A stretch of DNA of 64,000 nt, taken from positions 17,396,410 through 17,460,409 of the forward strand of contig CM022665.1 in the NCBI GenBank assembly GCA_012295275.1, given 5' to 3'. The DNA is from Chrysomallon squamiferum. Taxonomy: Eukaryota > Mollusca > Gastropoda > Neomphalida > Peltospiridae. The translations under genes and the position numbers were made by a program. Positions 34,666 to 49,800 of this stretch are shown piece after piece (positions within the stretch are counted from its first letter, which is position 1; the number at the start of each line of letters is the position of its first letter). The notes below the pieces were generated by a model, which made no database searches, was not told the origin of the DNA, and worked only from the letters and a program-made list of their open reading frames with translations.

Positions 34666-37600
34666 ACTCAGTGAACGTGAATAATAAACTAAAAACCTTT
34701 TTTTATTTTTTTTTTATTTTTTTCTTTATAATGAAGAGTTTTATTTTTAACAAGTTAAATTTTTTCTGCCCAGCTTGTTATTAAACCTTACTGAGAGAAC
34801 AAAAAAGTATTTTAAGTCGTTTAATGAAAAATGTTGTCATTATTTAATAAATTGTTGTGAATTAAGGGTTTTTTGTGAGCAATGACACATTTTGTTTTGA
34901 ATTTCTAATTATTAATGTTAAATACAGTTGCACAGCAAGTTTAAAAAATATTTTTAAAATACGTATATATTTTTTATTTATTTTTTGGATGTTGATGTTA
35001 TTTATGTATTGTTTTTTCTAAATGAAGGAAATTGAAGACCGTGATGTAAACAGTGTCATAAAGAGTTTTAGTTTTAAAATTATAAAATTGAGTTGCATAA
35101 AAGCAAAAACAAGAAAAGAAGATTACAAATTTAAAATAAAATTTAAAAACTTATCACCAGAATCGGTAAATAAGTTTTAAGATTCATTGATTTTATTTTT
35201 TAACATTTTTAATTTACTTTTAGATTTTTTTTTAAATGTTTAATTTTATCATAAGTAATGCTTTTTCTGGTGGTTTTTGCTCTTTTTTTGTTTATTATGA
35301 TTTAAATAATTTGTGTCAAAGTGAAAACATTAACATATTGCAGAGTAGAGAAGTTATTTGTCCTTACTATAAAAAAAAGATAATAATAATGATAAATATT
35401 GTATGTAAAAACAATTTAAACACAAAATTCATTTCTAAATTGGCATTTACTCATTTAAAATTGATAAAAAAAATATATTTTTTTATTACATAATCATTTT
35501 CATAGTTTTTTCTGCTCCATGGTCATTAATATGTTCATCACAAATTTTTGTCCATTCAGTTCTTACATTCCTGAAGGTTCATAATAGGTTTTGTTGAATA
35601 TGCAGATTCAAATGATCTACTTTATTTTGTTAAATAAAAACTGTTGTTTTGAATACCGGCTTTGTTACTGTTATTTGGAAATTGAAACTGGAGAGAAGGA
35701 GGAAGAAATCTTTGTAAGAAAGTTGTAATTTTTAGATATGAGATGTACATTCAAAACCAATCATTTTGGTCATCAGTGTTAACAGTAACATAAACAGTAT
35801 TAAAACCTTGACTTGATAATAGCCAATTTTTTAATATTATTCCTGCCTTTTATATTATTTTGTTACTCTTTGGAGATGCATATAAAGGCATCTTTGTTAT
35901 AAAATTGTATGTTGCACAAAGTAGAATAAGAAGAGTTTATGGTGTTTAAAATAAAACATAAACAAATAATACTTACTACAAATGGCTGAGTGGATATGAC
36001 TGCAGTTACTAATTGAAACTGAAACATCATTTGAGAATTTTTCTAATATCACACAGCCATTTTGTGTAATATTTGTATCTGTTGTTACATGGTCAGAAAT
36101 TGAAATTTTTATTTAAAGATCACTATTTACTATACTAAGAACTATAAATAAATAACTAAAGACATAAACAAATAAGGAAATAAAGAGTTTTTTTTTTTTT
36201 TTTTAATTAGGACGTATATTCTCAGAGATAAATTCATCATTAAAGAATGACAAATGAAGACAGATAATATAAAAGCAAAATTTTATTAAAGAAGCAAGCA
36301 CGTACATCTAAACATCTGATGTACAAAATGTCTTAATCATTTCCAAGAACATTAGTAAATCTAATGTCACAAAAGCTAAATTAAATATAGCATCAAATCA
36401 CCATTTAATTTTTTTTATATATATATCAGTATTAGATACAATAAATCCTCATTATTCAAACCAAAAGTCAATTATTTTATTTGCACTTATTTAAGAAAAT
36501 AGGCATCAAAATGGAAATGGAAAATAAAATACAAAATTCAAACAGTACATGAGTACATAGGTTTTTCCCTAAAAATCATATTGTTACAGTTTCTAGCAAA
36601 GAATTTATAAATACATAACAAAAGGCATCTTTGGGTGTAAAGTCAACACAAAAAAGTAAATTTATCGTGAAAATAATATATATATTTTATAAAAAATTCC
36701 AAAAACACAAATAATTAAGTAAAATCTTTCGTGATTCACAAAAGTTGTTGAAATTGGCATTGTATTAACATGTTACATTGACACCAAACAAAACCTTCAA
36801 TGATGTGCAATCATTTAAATATCTGAATACTACATAGCATTTAAGAAAACCATAATAAAAGGTAGCATAAACAAAATCTAAAACGGCTACAAATATAACA
36901 TTAAAACCTATTTACATATTTTGTAAAACTAGGCAATTCACCTCAAAACATTTCTTGTAATGAAAACTATGATAGAAATTACACCAAAAACAAACAGCAA
37001 ATAAAAGTAGTAACATTTTGTCTTTCTGCTCCCTTTTAGTTTTTTTAGTTTTTTTTTTTCTTTGTAACACAAAAAATGCTTCCAGTCATTTAAAATCAAA
37101 ATTATATTCATTAATGTAACTGTAGACCTACTTGATGAAGTCTGCACTGTCTTCAGTTCATATCTAAACAATTTCAAAACAGTTATCACATTAAATTAAC
37201 CTTGCACAAAATGAAGATGAAAAAACTTTTAAGCTCTGCCTAAATGTAAAGAGAAACAATTCATATAAAAAACCAAATGGAAATCACAAACAAAAATGAT
37301 TATACAAAAAGGTATAATCCAAAAAGACATGATTATATAAATTTTGCATAGCAAAAAGGTAAAATACTAAAAATATTTGCAAATAATTTTTGTTTTCCTT
37401 CAACAGATATAACATTGATTAAAACATGTTAGCATACATAGAAAATGAGTTTAGAAAATGTAAAAAAAAAATCAATCATAATCGAAGCATCTTTAATCAA
37501 ATAATAAATTCAAATCTGTTTTGAAGAAAAACTTTCTAATCTAGCAAAGTATTAACATTTAAATATAATATATAAAAGTAATTTTCCATGATTGGTGTAT

Positions 37601-39334
37601 TTTAAAAAATAAATTTATAGCCAATATTTCACACATTCTTTAAGCCATGTATCTAACGGCTATGTAATTATTAACACAAAGGTCAGAAATCATTTGATAT
37701 ATAGAATATATGTCTCTATCTGACTGGCATATTTTAGCAAACCAATAACAGTTTATTCAACCAGCAAGAAGAAAATATAAACAATATCCTGCATTCAAAG
37801 CTCAGCTAAGGTAATAAGAAAACAGCATAGTGTAACAGATACTGTTACATTAACAAATGCAGTAAAACACACAATATTTAACACAAGTCCTTGTAACAAT
37901 GTAACAAATTAAAAAATCTGCTTTCTAATTTTTAAAAACAAAAATATATATTTATATTAATCTTTTAATGGTTAATAACTGATTCATCTCTAAATTTCAA
38001 AACAATGAAATTTATTTTCAAGAATACATGTTGAAAAAAAATGTTATGCTCTGCATACATATAAATGAAATACTACACTTATTTTTTACAAATGTACTGA
38101 AATCTAATCACAGATTTCCAAGATGTTAGCAATGAAAAAATAACATATACTTGTAGATGAATATTACACAGCACAAAAAGGTCCAAAAGAAAACTGAATC
38201 ATATTTGTTCATTTTGATCTACATTTGTTTTTCTCTTTCTTTTCTCCCAAGAAATGATATCAACACTGTATACATTGTTAATTATAGTACGAAAATGTTA
38301 AAACAACACAAAAAAAAAAAAAAATAAAAAAAAAATGCAGAAAAACAACAAATTCAGCTTGCAAACATACATGTGCATAAATGAAATTAATTTAAAAAAA
38401 ATTAAGATAGTAAATTTTCAAATATATTTAAAGTAGTCAAATTACAAAATATTTAACAGCAACTATAATAACGAATATAAAGTGATATAAGAAGCTTCAA
38501 ACAAAACAATATTTCTAAAATGGATTAACTTAGCAATACACATGTTAAAATTAAATCTGATTACAAGTCATAATGAAAATGTAAATCCGAAAAATGATCA
38601 AGATTTTCAGAACAATTTTGTCAACCAATGTTTACTGATTCAGTAAAGTAAAATATCATAGCAGAACAATATTAGAAAAATATTAATATAATATTCTTAC
38701 AAGAATACAGTCTTATATTTGTTGGATTCAGAAAGCATGTTGTATAATAAATGGAATATAATATTATTTATACATATATATAGTTATAATCTAAGAATGT
38801 ACTATTAATAAAAACAAATCTGATACATAAGAAAAATACTTTTCAAAAAAAAAAGTTTTTATATATAAAATCACACATTTTTTTATTTATGCTAATATAA
38901 AAACTTGTACATAATTATGATAAACATCAAAAAAATCATTAGACTTTTCTTTTATTGAAATGAAAAAAAAGAAAAGAAAAGAAAAAGGGAAATAATAATT
39001 CAACAATAAAACAAATGACATAATACATACTTCAGTTCTCAGTCATTCAGTTACTGTTAACTGTTTTTATAAAAAGTCAGTCAGTCTTTAAGACTAGTCC
39101 ACACTAATAATGTTTTGTTTGTATTCAGTTCACATTAAGTCAAATTTTATTACTACATTTAATTCACTTTGTGTTAGTTTAGTTAAATGTAACACACATT
39201 TTTCATTTAACTGAATGTATGTCAATAGTTTATTTGTTACTTAGATTTCTGGAAATTAAGTTTTTTTTCTTTTTCACTGATCATTTTCCTTTTGTTTTGA
39301 ATGTCAACATCATAATCATGGGAGATATTTTACT
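34666..39334. other. Convergent intergenic region (both 3' UTRs)
   Basis: About 4.7 kb between the two stop codons. No exon-like open frames or recognisable repeats beyond simple A/T tracts. The left third is T-rich on the plus strand like the RNF17-like introns, and the rest is A-rich like the RNF213-like introns. The change falls around 36.0-36.3 kb, so most of the stretch is likely 3' UTR or downstream sequence of the RNF213-like gene. TTTATT (AATAAA on the minus strand) occurs at 39229-39234 and 36282-36287, among others. Confidence 0.6.
34683..35638 (+). terminator. Candidate poly(A) signals of the RNF17-like gene
   Basis: AATAAA hexamers at 34683-34688 (only 18 bp after the stop), 34846-34851 and 35633-35638. 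The last is followed by T/GT-rich sequence and is a good candidate. The true cleavage site cannot be decided without transcript data. Confidence 0.45.
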
Positions 39335-42300
39335 TTATAGAGCTTGTCTTCTCTTTTCTTCTGTTTGTTTAAAAACTTTAAGCCAAGCCAGAGTTGCCTG
39401 ACTTCCCTTGATGCTGTCTGGGAAGTTTTGTAGATCTTCTACAAGTAATGAGTCTGCAGTATTGGTATCATACAAAGGACCTTCAATATTACCATAAATT
39501 ACATCTCGTAATCTGAAATAAAAAAGATAATTCAATCATAAATGACTTGTCAAGACACTTTAACAAATCTGTCAAAACAAAGAAATAATCAATGTTGGGT
39601 ATGTGGTTCTGGGAAATGGTGAGGGCAACTACACTCCAAAATTAATGCACCAGAGGTGGGGTAATATCTGGGGAAAGCAAGAAAAAAATTGATACTTGTA
39701 AAATTTCGAGCCACTCAACAATGCTGCTTCCCTGAACTAGAGTCCTCATACCTCAATGATTAACTGCCAGAATATAGTTTAAAAAATGATAAAAATTATT
39801 TAATGATATGAGTTATTATTCATACTTGTATCTTTTCAAGTCAACTGCATCTTCATCACGATGGGCTTGTGGCTGTGCTATCCTCAGTAAAATGCAGTCA
39901 AAAATCTCCTGAAGTAGAAATTCCAGCTTGTTAAGAGTCTGGTGTTGACAAAATGCCACCAACTCATTTGTTTCTTCTTCAGACAACTCTTCCTTCATAT
40001 CTTGGCCCAAGTTGTCAAAAGCATCCTTCAGTAAAACACAAAAATACAAATATAAATAAAAATAAAAATATGAATGAGCAGAAAATACAAAACCAATTTT
40101 TATTAATAATGCTTTCTTAAATATGACTTGAATATTAGGAGACTTCTAAATAAAGAATGTATGTGTCCTGTTGGCTTCATGACAGGCTGTTCTTGTTAAT
40201 GCTAATTTGAAAACTGACAGACAATACATAACTCACCTGATTATGTGCTGCAAGCACCTGAGATTTTTCCATATTTAGCAGAAGCCAAAGACTTTGAACG
40301 TGCTTAAATCTGCAAACCTGCTGGGCCTTAAAAAATTAATTTTAAAACATTGTTTAGAACATTCCTATTTACACAATTTTCAATATGCCTTTATTATCAA
40401 TGTAACAAGGTTATTTAAAATATCTCATTTAAATTAAATAAATAAAAATCTTTTATTATAAAATTTAAATGGAACACCTAGCCTTGAAGAGGCCCCAAAT
40501 AAACCAAATTATGTGAAAATATTTTTCACGCTGATATTAAAATATATACAGACATTAAAAATAACTATCAGGTACCTTTTGACTTGTGATTGTTTGTTTC
40601 ATTTTGAGGACTTCAATCATAAACAGCTGCAGAGAGTGGGAATCATCACCTCCGAGAGACTTGAGGAAAGATACAGCAATGTCAAGGTTGTCTATTGACT
40701 CACAGATATCTGGCAGACTGGCATGCAGCTCTGCTTTGATCTGAAGCTGGACAGCTGGACTCAACACTTCCTGGATGATGAAACAAAAAGACTCAAATAA
40801 TTTATTTTATTAAATCAGTTATATCTTAATTTAGCTGATACTGTCCAGTGAGCCAATTGCTGAATTACACATATAAACATTTTTGTGTGCACATTTACTG
40901 ATGAATGAGAAACATCTTAAAACATTAGTTATAAAGTGCAAGCTCTTTTATAGGAAATAATTAGATGTTTTTAACACAAGACAAAGGAATTTCAATAAAT
41001 TAAATTAAGTTTGGGCTAACATGGACTAGTGAATGTTTTATTGCTCATCCTTAATACTATAGTTCTCATGAAAACACATATGTAAGCCTAATACAATGGA
41101 ATGCATAAAATAGTATTTGTTTTTTCTCAATATTTTATTTGTTGTTTTTTCAATATTTTATTTATTTATTTATTTTATTTAATTTTATTATTTTTATTAT
41201 TTTTATTATTTTTTTATTTTATTTTATTTTATTTTATTTTATTTTATTTTATTTTATTATTATTATTTTCTTCTCATGAAATGAAAAATGTGAGTAGTTA
41301 ATAAGATAATAATAAAAATCAGTTATGTATTTAGGTTTGTTATAGGAACTGTTTTTCTTGTTTATTTGATTCTGATATATAAAGACATTTTTCAACAATT
41401 TTATGTCTTTTTATGTAAAATTTGTATGTGTCCATATATATAAAATAGTACCTGTTTTACTTTGCTACGCAACGTCCTAAACACACCAGCATTGGCAGTG
41501 TCTGCTCGATATAACATAGTTTCCAGCTGGAAAAATTAATTCATATCACTTCCACTGAATGAAAACTTTAACTGATGTCAAAGTACATTGTGAGGACTTT
41601 GCATTTTTTTTCTTGGATGTTTACAAAAATGCTTTTAAATGATGATTACTCAGAATTTTTTTATTTATTTGCATTATTATGTATGTTTAATATATATTCC
41701 AGGAAAATATTAGGAAAAATATCTTCGTTCAAAATATGCCTGACAAATGTAAGATTATGGAACTTAAAAAAACATTTTATCATCTGATTTTAAACTTTTG
41801 TATTCCATTACAATTTGTTCAGTAAATCATGAAAACAATCAGACTGGCTGATGTGATTGCATCTTATGCCATATTTTATAATTTCATTACAATATTTGCA
41901 CAGAACATCATAACAGATCAAAAACTTAATGAATAAAAATTGAAAAAAGATTGCTCATTTAAATTTGAGCAATTTACTTACTGCAATAATACCATTTTGT
42001 TGATGAACTTTAGACTTGGCTTGCAACACCATTTCTGTAAGTTGATTTTCAAAACCATCAAAATCATACTCCACTTTTGTTCCCTCACCCAGTTTGAAGG
42101 AATAGCTGCAGTTAGCTAGAACCAGTGGCAGCAAATCTTTCTCTGGATGGTAACAAATGAGATGATTTGACTTCAGGTCTTTCACTTGAACTGTGGGAAG
42201 GCTGATATTAAGTGAAAAAAAAAAAAGTATATATCAAAAATAAAAGTTTCTCTAATTATAACTCTTTATCTAGATGTTTATTTATAATCCATTCTATTTA

Positions 42301-45300
42301 AATGCAGTAAAACACATTAAAGTTAGTGTAACTTCTTATACAAGTGAGAAAAGGGTTCTTCTCTCTTGTAGTTAAGTTGCCAACTGGAATTTAAAACTTA
42401 AATGTTTATAAACAAAGAGATATAAAGTTTTTAACTAATTTATCTGAATAATTTCTAAAATAAATGTATGTAATATCCAATTACATTAACCTCTGTCTGT
42501 TAATTGCACTGTACATCTCAAGAAATTCATTGTGTTTTCTCAAGAGATACTCCAACAGAATGTACGAACAGAGTCCAGGTCCAGTGGTGGATGGCAGCAA
42601 GACAGCAAGCTGGGAGTCTGAAGTGATCTTTTTATTTCTGAAATCTTCTGGGAGTCTGATTAAGACACCATGCAAACTCAAACAACCTACAGACAATATT
42701 ATTTACATATCAGAACTTTAAACACTGTGACATAGCATTTATACAGTATATAATGAGACATTAATAACTTTGTGACATACACCATATTGACAATTCTGCT
42801 CTAAGTGTTTGTTTTGTTCTCTTATTCAGGTTTACAGTTAATTAAAGACTACACTGGGTACAACACTGTCAAAATATAATTTAACTCTGAGCATCTGGCA
42901 GTTATTGGCCTTTTTTCACCACTCTAAAATAACATAATCACTTATGTTGATATTATATATATTTATTATGCCACTGAAATAAAAGACTAAACAACATTCT
43001 TCATTTTCTTAATTAAAATGTCTTTAATTATTAATTTAACAGATTTCTTAATTAATTTGTGTTTAATTGTTAATTTAACAGAGTTTGTCCTTACCATAAT
43101 CCAACAGTTTTTCTTTAACACATTCCCAAGCAGCAACAAAGTTATTAAAGAGTTCCTCCATATTGAAGTTGTTATCTGAAATTGAAAAAGAAATATCGAT
43201 GGAGATTGTCATAATTCTCAAATACTTTTAGTAAATCAAAGACAACCATCATGCATATTTAACAAAGAAGCCATAATTGTACAAAACTACCTAATTCAAA
43301 AATATAATCAGTATAACAAATCATTGTAGTTAATGGTGTAGATAATCTCACTCTTTTTTTCTAAGTGTAAAACAATATCAAGTCACAAAATAATAGAAAT
43401 CAAAATCAAGTATGTGTAAAGATATAATTGTTTTTGAGAATGCTGATTATTAGAGTTTTAAAAATGAATCTTTTTGCAGCTTTTGACATCAGCTCTGTGG
43501 TGTTAAGCTTGCATGATTTTTAAATGTGCTACATAAATGTTCAGGACCTGCCTCTCAATGCAGAACTTGGTTTGGTTCTAATCAATATATGTTAACCTGA
43601 TAAGTGTTAAAGTCATAAGAGCAATTTGCAAATAGAAATTCAGTTTGCTGATGATAATTACAGATGTTTATGTAAAATTACAAAGTGATTGGGAATTACA
43701 CTAAAGTTTAAAAAAAAAAAAGGTTTTCTCCATTCTGCAGTTTTCATTACCCAGTTGAATTAGACAGTGGATAATTTGGCTGTTAGTCACATGAACCTAA
43801 TAAAGTATATCAAACATCAGTTTTGTTTTTAATGTGCTTAATAAAACATTGTTATTTCAGTATAATTCATCTGTTTTATTTTAAAAAGAAATATAATTTG
43901 AACTTATCTGTTTATGTAAATGATGTAACTTTCATTATTTTTCTTAAATAACATTATCTTTCATTTAATTAAAGATTAAGAAAACATAATTTGAACTTAT
44001 CTGTTTATGTAAATGATGTAACTTTCATTATTTTTCTTAAATAACATTATCTTTCATTTAATTAAAGATTAAGAAGATGTTTTTATCATGGTCCTTACTT
44101 TCAGATCTAAGAACATCTTTTATGATCAGTTTATATGCTTCAGCTCGATCAAGACGACGTCTGAATTTCAGCATCAAGTGACGCTGCAGAGTCAAAATAC
44201 TTGGAATGTACTGCATTGCCTGAAGATAGTAACTCTGAAACAAAACAATTATCAATTTAAAAATAAATGTAATGAATGTTGAAGAATTAGCTTGATGAAA
44301 CCTTTAGCCAAGTTACATTTGTTTAATAACTCATGTATACCATTTCCTGACTAGCTTAAAAATAATCAAGTTGGCATTTTATAAATAAATAATTTCATCA
44401 TTACTTATTTACACATATAAATAAATACATAAAACAGGAATTAAAAATGTTATTTTTTTTATTTTAATAGATACCTACTGACACTTAAAAAAACCCTGTT
44501 CTTCTGTTAAATACTTTTTTTTTTTTACAAATTTTCATAGTCTTGAACATTATTTACATTTTGTACTTATTTTAAAATTAATTTTGAAGAAATAATGTAT
44601 AACACATATAAATTTATGAATAAGCCACCATAAATGCTTTAAAAAGAAATGGTTATACTAGTAAAAAATAATAATAATAATAATATCTATATCCAAAATA
44701 AGCTAATTAATAAATGTGTAAACTCAGCTATTTAAGAAATATTTTTTAAAAATTACTTCTGAATGAAAAAGTCTCAAAACACGGTTGCTCTTCTCTTTCT
44801 TGGTATTTTCCATCTGGAGTTGGAATTCTCGTAGAAAATGATCCAGTGTGATACGTGAACGATAGCGCCACACATCAGGAATATCATGAAGATCTGCAAC
44901 TGACTTCAAATTATGTGTTGTGTCAACTTCATACAGAATGTTCAACAGTTTATCTTGTCCTTAAAAAAGAACAACAATGAATAGAATAAAATTAAATCAT
45001 TAGTTCTGACACGCATCATCAACTTTAGTGAGCAAACATTTCTATAAACCATTAAATAATTTGATAAATGATTCATTATTAGAATTCTTGTAACATTTAA
45101 TTCACAGTATTTTCTATTTTTGTAAAGATTCACATTTAATTTTTTTTTTCATTATGAATCATTTTATATGTCAAAGGAAGAAAGAAATGTTTTTAATGAC
45201 ACTCAATACATTTCTGATCAACAGTTATCTGTATACTGCTCAGGACCAAACAACAGCTATTCTTTTCACATGGCTAATTATCATGGCTTTTCATAAACCC

Positions 45301-46813
45301 ATAGTACGATAATGATTAAAACAAGATTATGTCAAAGATACAAAACACATTTTTAATACTAACCAAATCTTTTGTCTTTCATAATTCTGTGGTTTAGAGT
45401 TTGCAGTAAATTGTCCAGATCCTAAAAAAATAATATTATAAAAAACATCCATGCAGGAAGCTATAAGTAATATAAATAACTATACCAACATGTTTTGAAA
45501 GAGTCAGTAGCTTCTTTAAAACACATTTGACTAAAAACTATGTTATCTGGAACCATATATTTATTTTACATGTAACCACAACAATAAATGCATTGCTATA
45601 AAAGAGGTAAAAAATAATATGAATGCAGCATTACCTGTAAAACAGGAGATACAAACTGAGCTGTAAATCTGTCTTCCCAAGTTTCTCTTTCTTGTTTTGA
45701 TGACAGTGTCACTGGGGTTCCTGCAAACACATTACCTGGCAAGAGATGATTATTAAAATATGATAGTGATCATAACAGTAATAAAAGGAAAAATTGTATG
45801 CATATGCAGAATAATTTGTTTAATAATTTCCAGTGCTAAAGGTATGTTCTTGCTTTGGGAAGGTGGTTTTAATAAATCTTACAGATGCATATGACATCAA
45901 ACTTTTTTTAGAAAACATCACAAGAAAAATTAAACTTTTCACTTTACAATTTCCCCTGTGCCCTTCTAAAAAAGAACATATTTACATTTTAATCTGTTAT
46001 TTGTTAATATTAATATTAAAAAATATATATATAACCTACCTGTTGTACTTTCAATGATCAAGTTAAAGATGAAATGTAGCATGAGAAATACATCATCCAA
46101 ACTTTTTCCAATACCTCTCTGAAGTTGTTCTACATCTTTCTGGATGTGATTCCAGAAAAACTGAGATACATTTTGTGGGGCTGCTTTGACCATTGAAACA
46201 ATGTCCTGAAACACAAAAAAAAATTGTATAAAAAAAAAAAAAAAATTAAAAACTAAAATTGATAACTAAGATCCAGGTAAGAAATGAATTTTCATTACAG
46301 TTATAAACAGAGATAAGTTTGAACAGTGCCAGAATGGATAATCAATATCAGTTATTTTTAACTGTACCCATCATTACTTTTATGAATATTACTTTAAAAT
46401 TTGTTTTTCTTTAATAGCATCAGTTATCTCAAAGACATTTTTCGGTAGGATTGTCAAACTTGTTCTAAGTGCTTCTGTAATCTACTTTTGATATATTTAT
46501 GTCAAATAAATGTAAAGCTTTAAATGACTTTGATTATCTTTATTATAGATTTAAAATCACAGGAGTGATTTGACAACTATTTCTATTACATTGACTGGTT
46601 TTTATTCTGTGTAAATGAAAAGTATGTATAGTTTCTAATCTGATGAATTTTAAACTAACCCGAGAGTTGATGTCACAACCAAGAAGTAAAGCTGCATGAG
46701 TCAGCAGTCGTAGTATGGCACAGGCATGACGACTTAGTTTCCGTTCTGGCAAGGAAATGTCAGGTCTGTGAGCTGCATCACCCAGAATGTGTCCAGTTTT
46801 TGTATTATCCATT
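39335..46813 (-). CDS. RNF213: RNF213-like exons 32-45: C-terminal region and stop
   Basis: Exons 46660-46813, 46040-46205, 45635-45735, 45364-45421, 44757-44959, 44099-44234, 43095-43175, 42491-42686, 41982-42201, 41452-41526, 40576-40770, 40237-40326, 39826-40025 and 39335-39512. Landmarks are KTGHILGDAAHRPD, WNHIQKDVEQLQRGIGKSLD, IPSILTLQRHLMLKFRRRL, LLPLVLANCSYSFKLGEGTK and LRDVIYGNIEGPL, ending FKQTEEKRRQAL. This is the RNF213 C-terminal domain; length and order match the human protein to its very end. Confidence 0.92.
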
Positions 46814-49800
46814 CTAAAATGATTTTTTATTAAATTCCATAAATATCAATTTTTGAGCAAAATCTTCTACACAAGATCATAAACAAAGAAAATCTCTAAC
46901 TAATGTATTTAGAATCAGACAAATTATAAGATCATAAACAAAAAATGTATCAAACTAATATATTTAGAATCAGATGAATTGTAAGATCATAAACATGTAA
47001 AACTTCAGGCTAATACATTTAGAATCAAAGAAATCATAAACATAGAAAATCTGAAACAAAAACAGTTTAAAAATAGACAATAAAATTAAACTCAAATTTT
47101 ACACCAAGTCATAATTATTATATCAGACCAAAAATAATAATATTTTAAAAAAAAGAAATAAATTATATAATTAATAAAACAGAATCAACTTGATTACAAA
47201 AGTAGAGAAATACCCTGTATCCTGGACATTTCCTTGAACTAGATTGTGACCAGTACCACCTATCTTTGCACCACATTCATTGCACCTGCTCTCTACAGAT
47301 GGTCGACCACACTAAAGTCAAATAAAAATAAATTCATATATTCTTAAAATGCCAGACATTCCTATTCAAAAACAAATGTATTTATGTATACATTTACAAT
47401 TATATTAATCATTATAATTCTAGATGTGTGTCTGTTTTGCAATGTTTACAATATTTTATAACAGTCTAAAAGTGTTAGGCTACGTAATAAGTTGGATGAA
47501 TTTAAGATGGAATGAAATAAAGGTAAACATTATGGCCATCAATATAATGACTGGCCATACACAACATCTGCATGTATTTATCTGGATGTTTATGTAGTGA
47601 CATTACTAAAAGACACTTTACAATTGCTGATATTAAAGTCATTCCCTTTATTTAGTTTAAATACATGATGAAACTAACAAAACTGATATCAAATATAAAC
47701 ACTTAACTTTTTAAACATTTCCTCTGTTTTTGGTTATCACTAAGCTACTTAAGAATAAATTCTCTAGGTTATAATTTGCATTGAGCAGCAAACAAAAAGA
47801 CTTTGACTTTATATTTATTTATATATTAAAGTATACCAACATCTCCAATAGCATATGCATGACCATTTGGACAATCTGAAATAAAAAACAACACAGCAAT
47901 AATTTTAAACTGGTGGATTTACTAGTTCTCCTCAATTCAGCCTTTCATTTGGATTATTTTTTACAATAATTTTTGAATGCTGCATATGAAACAATATTTC
48001 ATTTGTCTCAAATAAGTTTTATAATTTTGATAATCCCATATTACATTGTGAAGATATAATAATAGTAATTGGATGAAGAAGAAGAAGATCTTTATTCTAA
48101 AGCTGTAGCAAGTTAACAAAACATTTAAAGATGGTTCTTTTTTCAGTGTTTTTTTGTTTTTTTTAAACTAATAAACATTAATGTCTACCTTTTCTAAGAA
48201 GAACTTGAAATTTTATAAAGATGTACACATGCATAATGCATATACATGAATCTTATTGAAGTCTCTATCCAGATGTTTCACAAATACATTGATCTCATGA
48301 AGAACAAATTATTTCTATTTACATTTCCAATATCAAAGGCAATGTTTTTAAAATACTCACAATAGAATACTTCAGTAAAAAGATGCTTTATCTCTGTCAG
48401 ATCATTTTGTGGCATGGTTGGCAAAAATGCATTCTAATGAAAGAAAATCACAGAAAATGAACATTAATTTGAAGGGTCATCATAATAACAACTGTTATTT
48501 AAAGAAGTTAACACATTCAGTTTAAAGAGTAATCTCTTGTATGGCCTTCTCTAAGTTACACTTAGTAATATTCAAGGAGAAAATACACAGTGCATTTATG
48601 AAATGCTAAAATAAATAATAGCAACTGTAAACAAACTTAATTATAAAAATAATTATATTAAAAATACCATCATAACAGCTGGATTGGTTGCCAAGGCAAT
48701 CAAAGGATTTAAAAAGTTCTTATTGTCACAGTTGCTCAGAGCAAGTGAAAGGTGAAACAGCATACAAAGAATGCTCTGATCTCTCAAACGCTGTCCTTGC
48801 TGCACATTCAGCAGTTGAATTTGTTGTCCAAACTTGTTGTCCAGCAAATGGAGCAATGGTTGCTACATAAAAAACAATAACAAATAGCAGAAGAGTTTTA
48901 AATACATTTTTTTTGTTGTAAAAACAATATCAAATTGAAAAATAAATTGCTTATAAACACTAAGTTAGAAATATTGAAAACAACATACAAATCTAATATG
49001 AAATAATGTTCTGCATTCATGAAGAAAAACATTTTATTTTTGAAAAAACAAACAAACAGCACCAAAAGGTAGCTACTGGACAAAATATAGAAGTAACTTA
49101 AATTATCTTTCCTATTATATAAAAACAAATAATTTCTTATATACTTACACTCTTCATTTTGTTAGCAAATGTCTTAAGATTTTCTGTAACTTTAGCCTAA
49201 AATGAAATCAGTACGGTTTGATATTTATAATGGACATAAAATCAAAAGCTTTTTTTTGTTAATTGTTAAATGAAAGTACTTTGGCTTAATATTCTAAAAA
49301 AATGAAAGAATATTAACAAACATATATATCATATTAAAAATCATTAAATAAAAGTTATCTTTGATCTATTATGGTTATTAATATATTGAAAAATATAGTT
49401 TAATAACAAAGTTTCAACTATAAAACAAAACAACAAACAGCAATAGTAATTAAATACAAAAATATAGCATCATACCAAAGCCTGATTTTTGTGAATGTCA
49501 AATTGGATGTATTTTAAAGTGACTTCACGATGGATAGCCAGAAACAGATACATATTCTTGAGTGGACATTCAGCTTCCTGAAATCATGTCATGAAAAATG
49601 TTGTTTAAAACTACTGTAAATTAAAATCAGAACAAATTGTTATTTTATTCAATAGTAATGAAAAAATAAACAATAATAATAATAATAATAAAGAAATAAA
49701 ATAAAGAAGCAACAGTAAAAAAAATAATACCAGTTATAAAAATTAACAGTTCGAACTTATTATAGCTTAAATTTCTGACAGAATGCACTAATAAAAACTA

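Noticed and set aside
39219-39401. Plus-strand open frame over the end of the RNF213-like gene
   Set aside because: It is antisense to the last coding exon, which matches RNF213 to its C-terminus.
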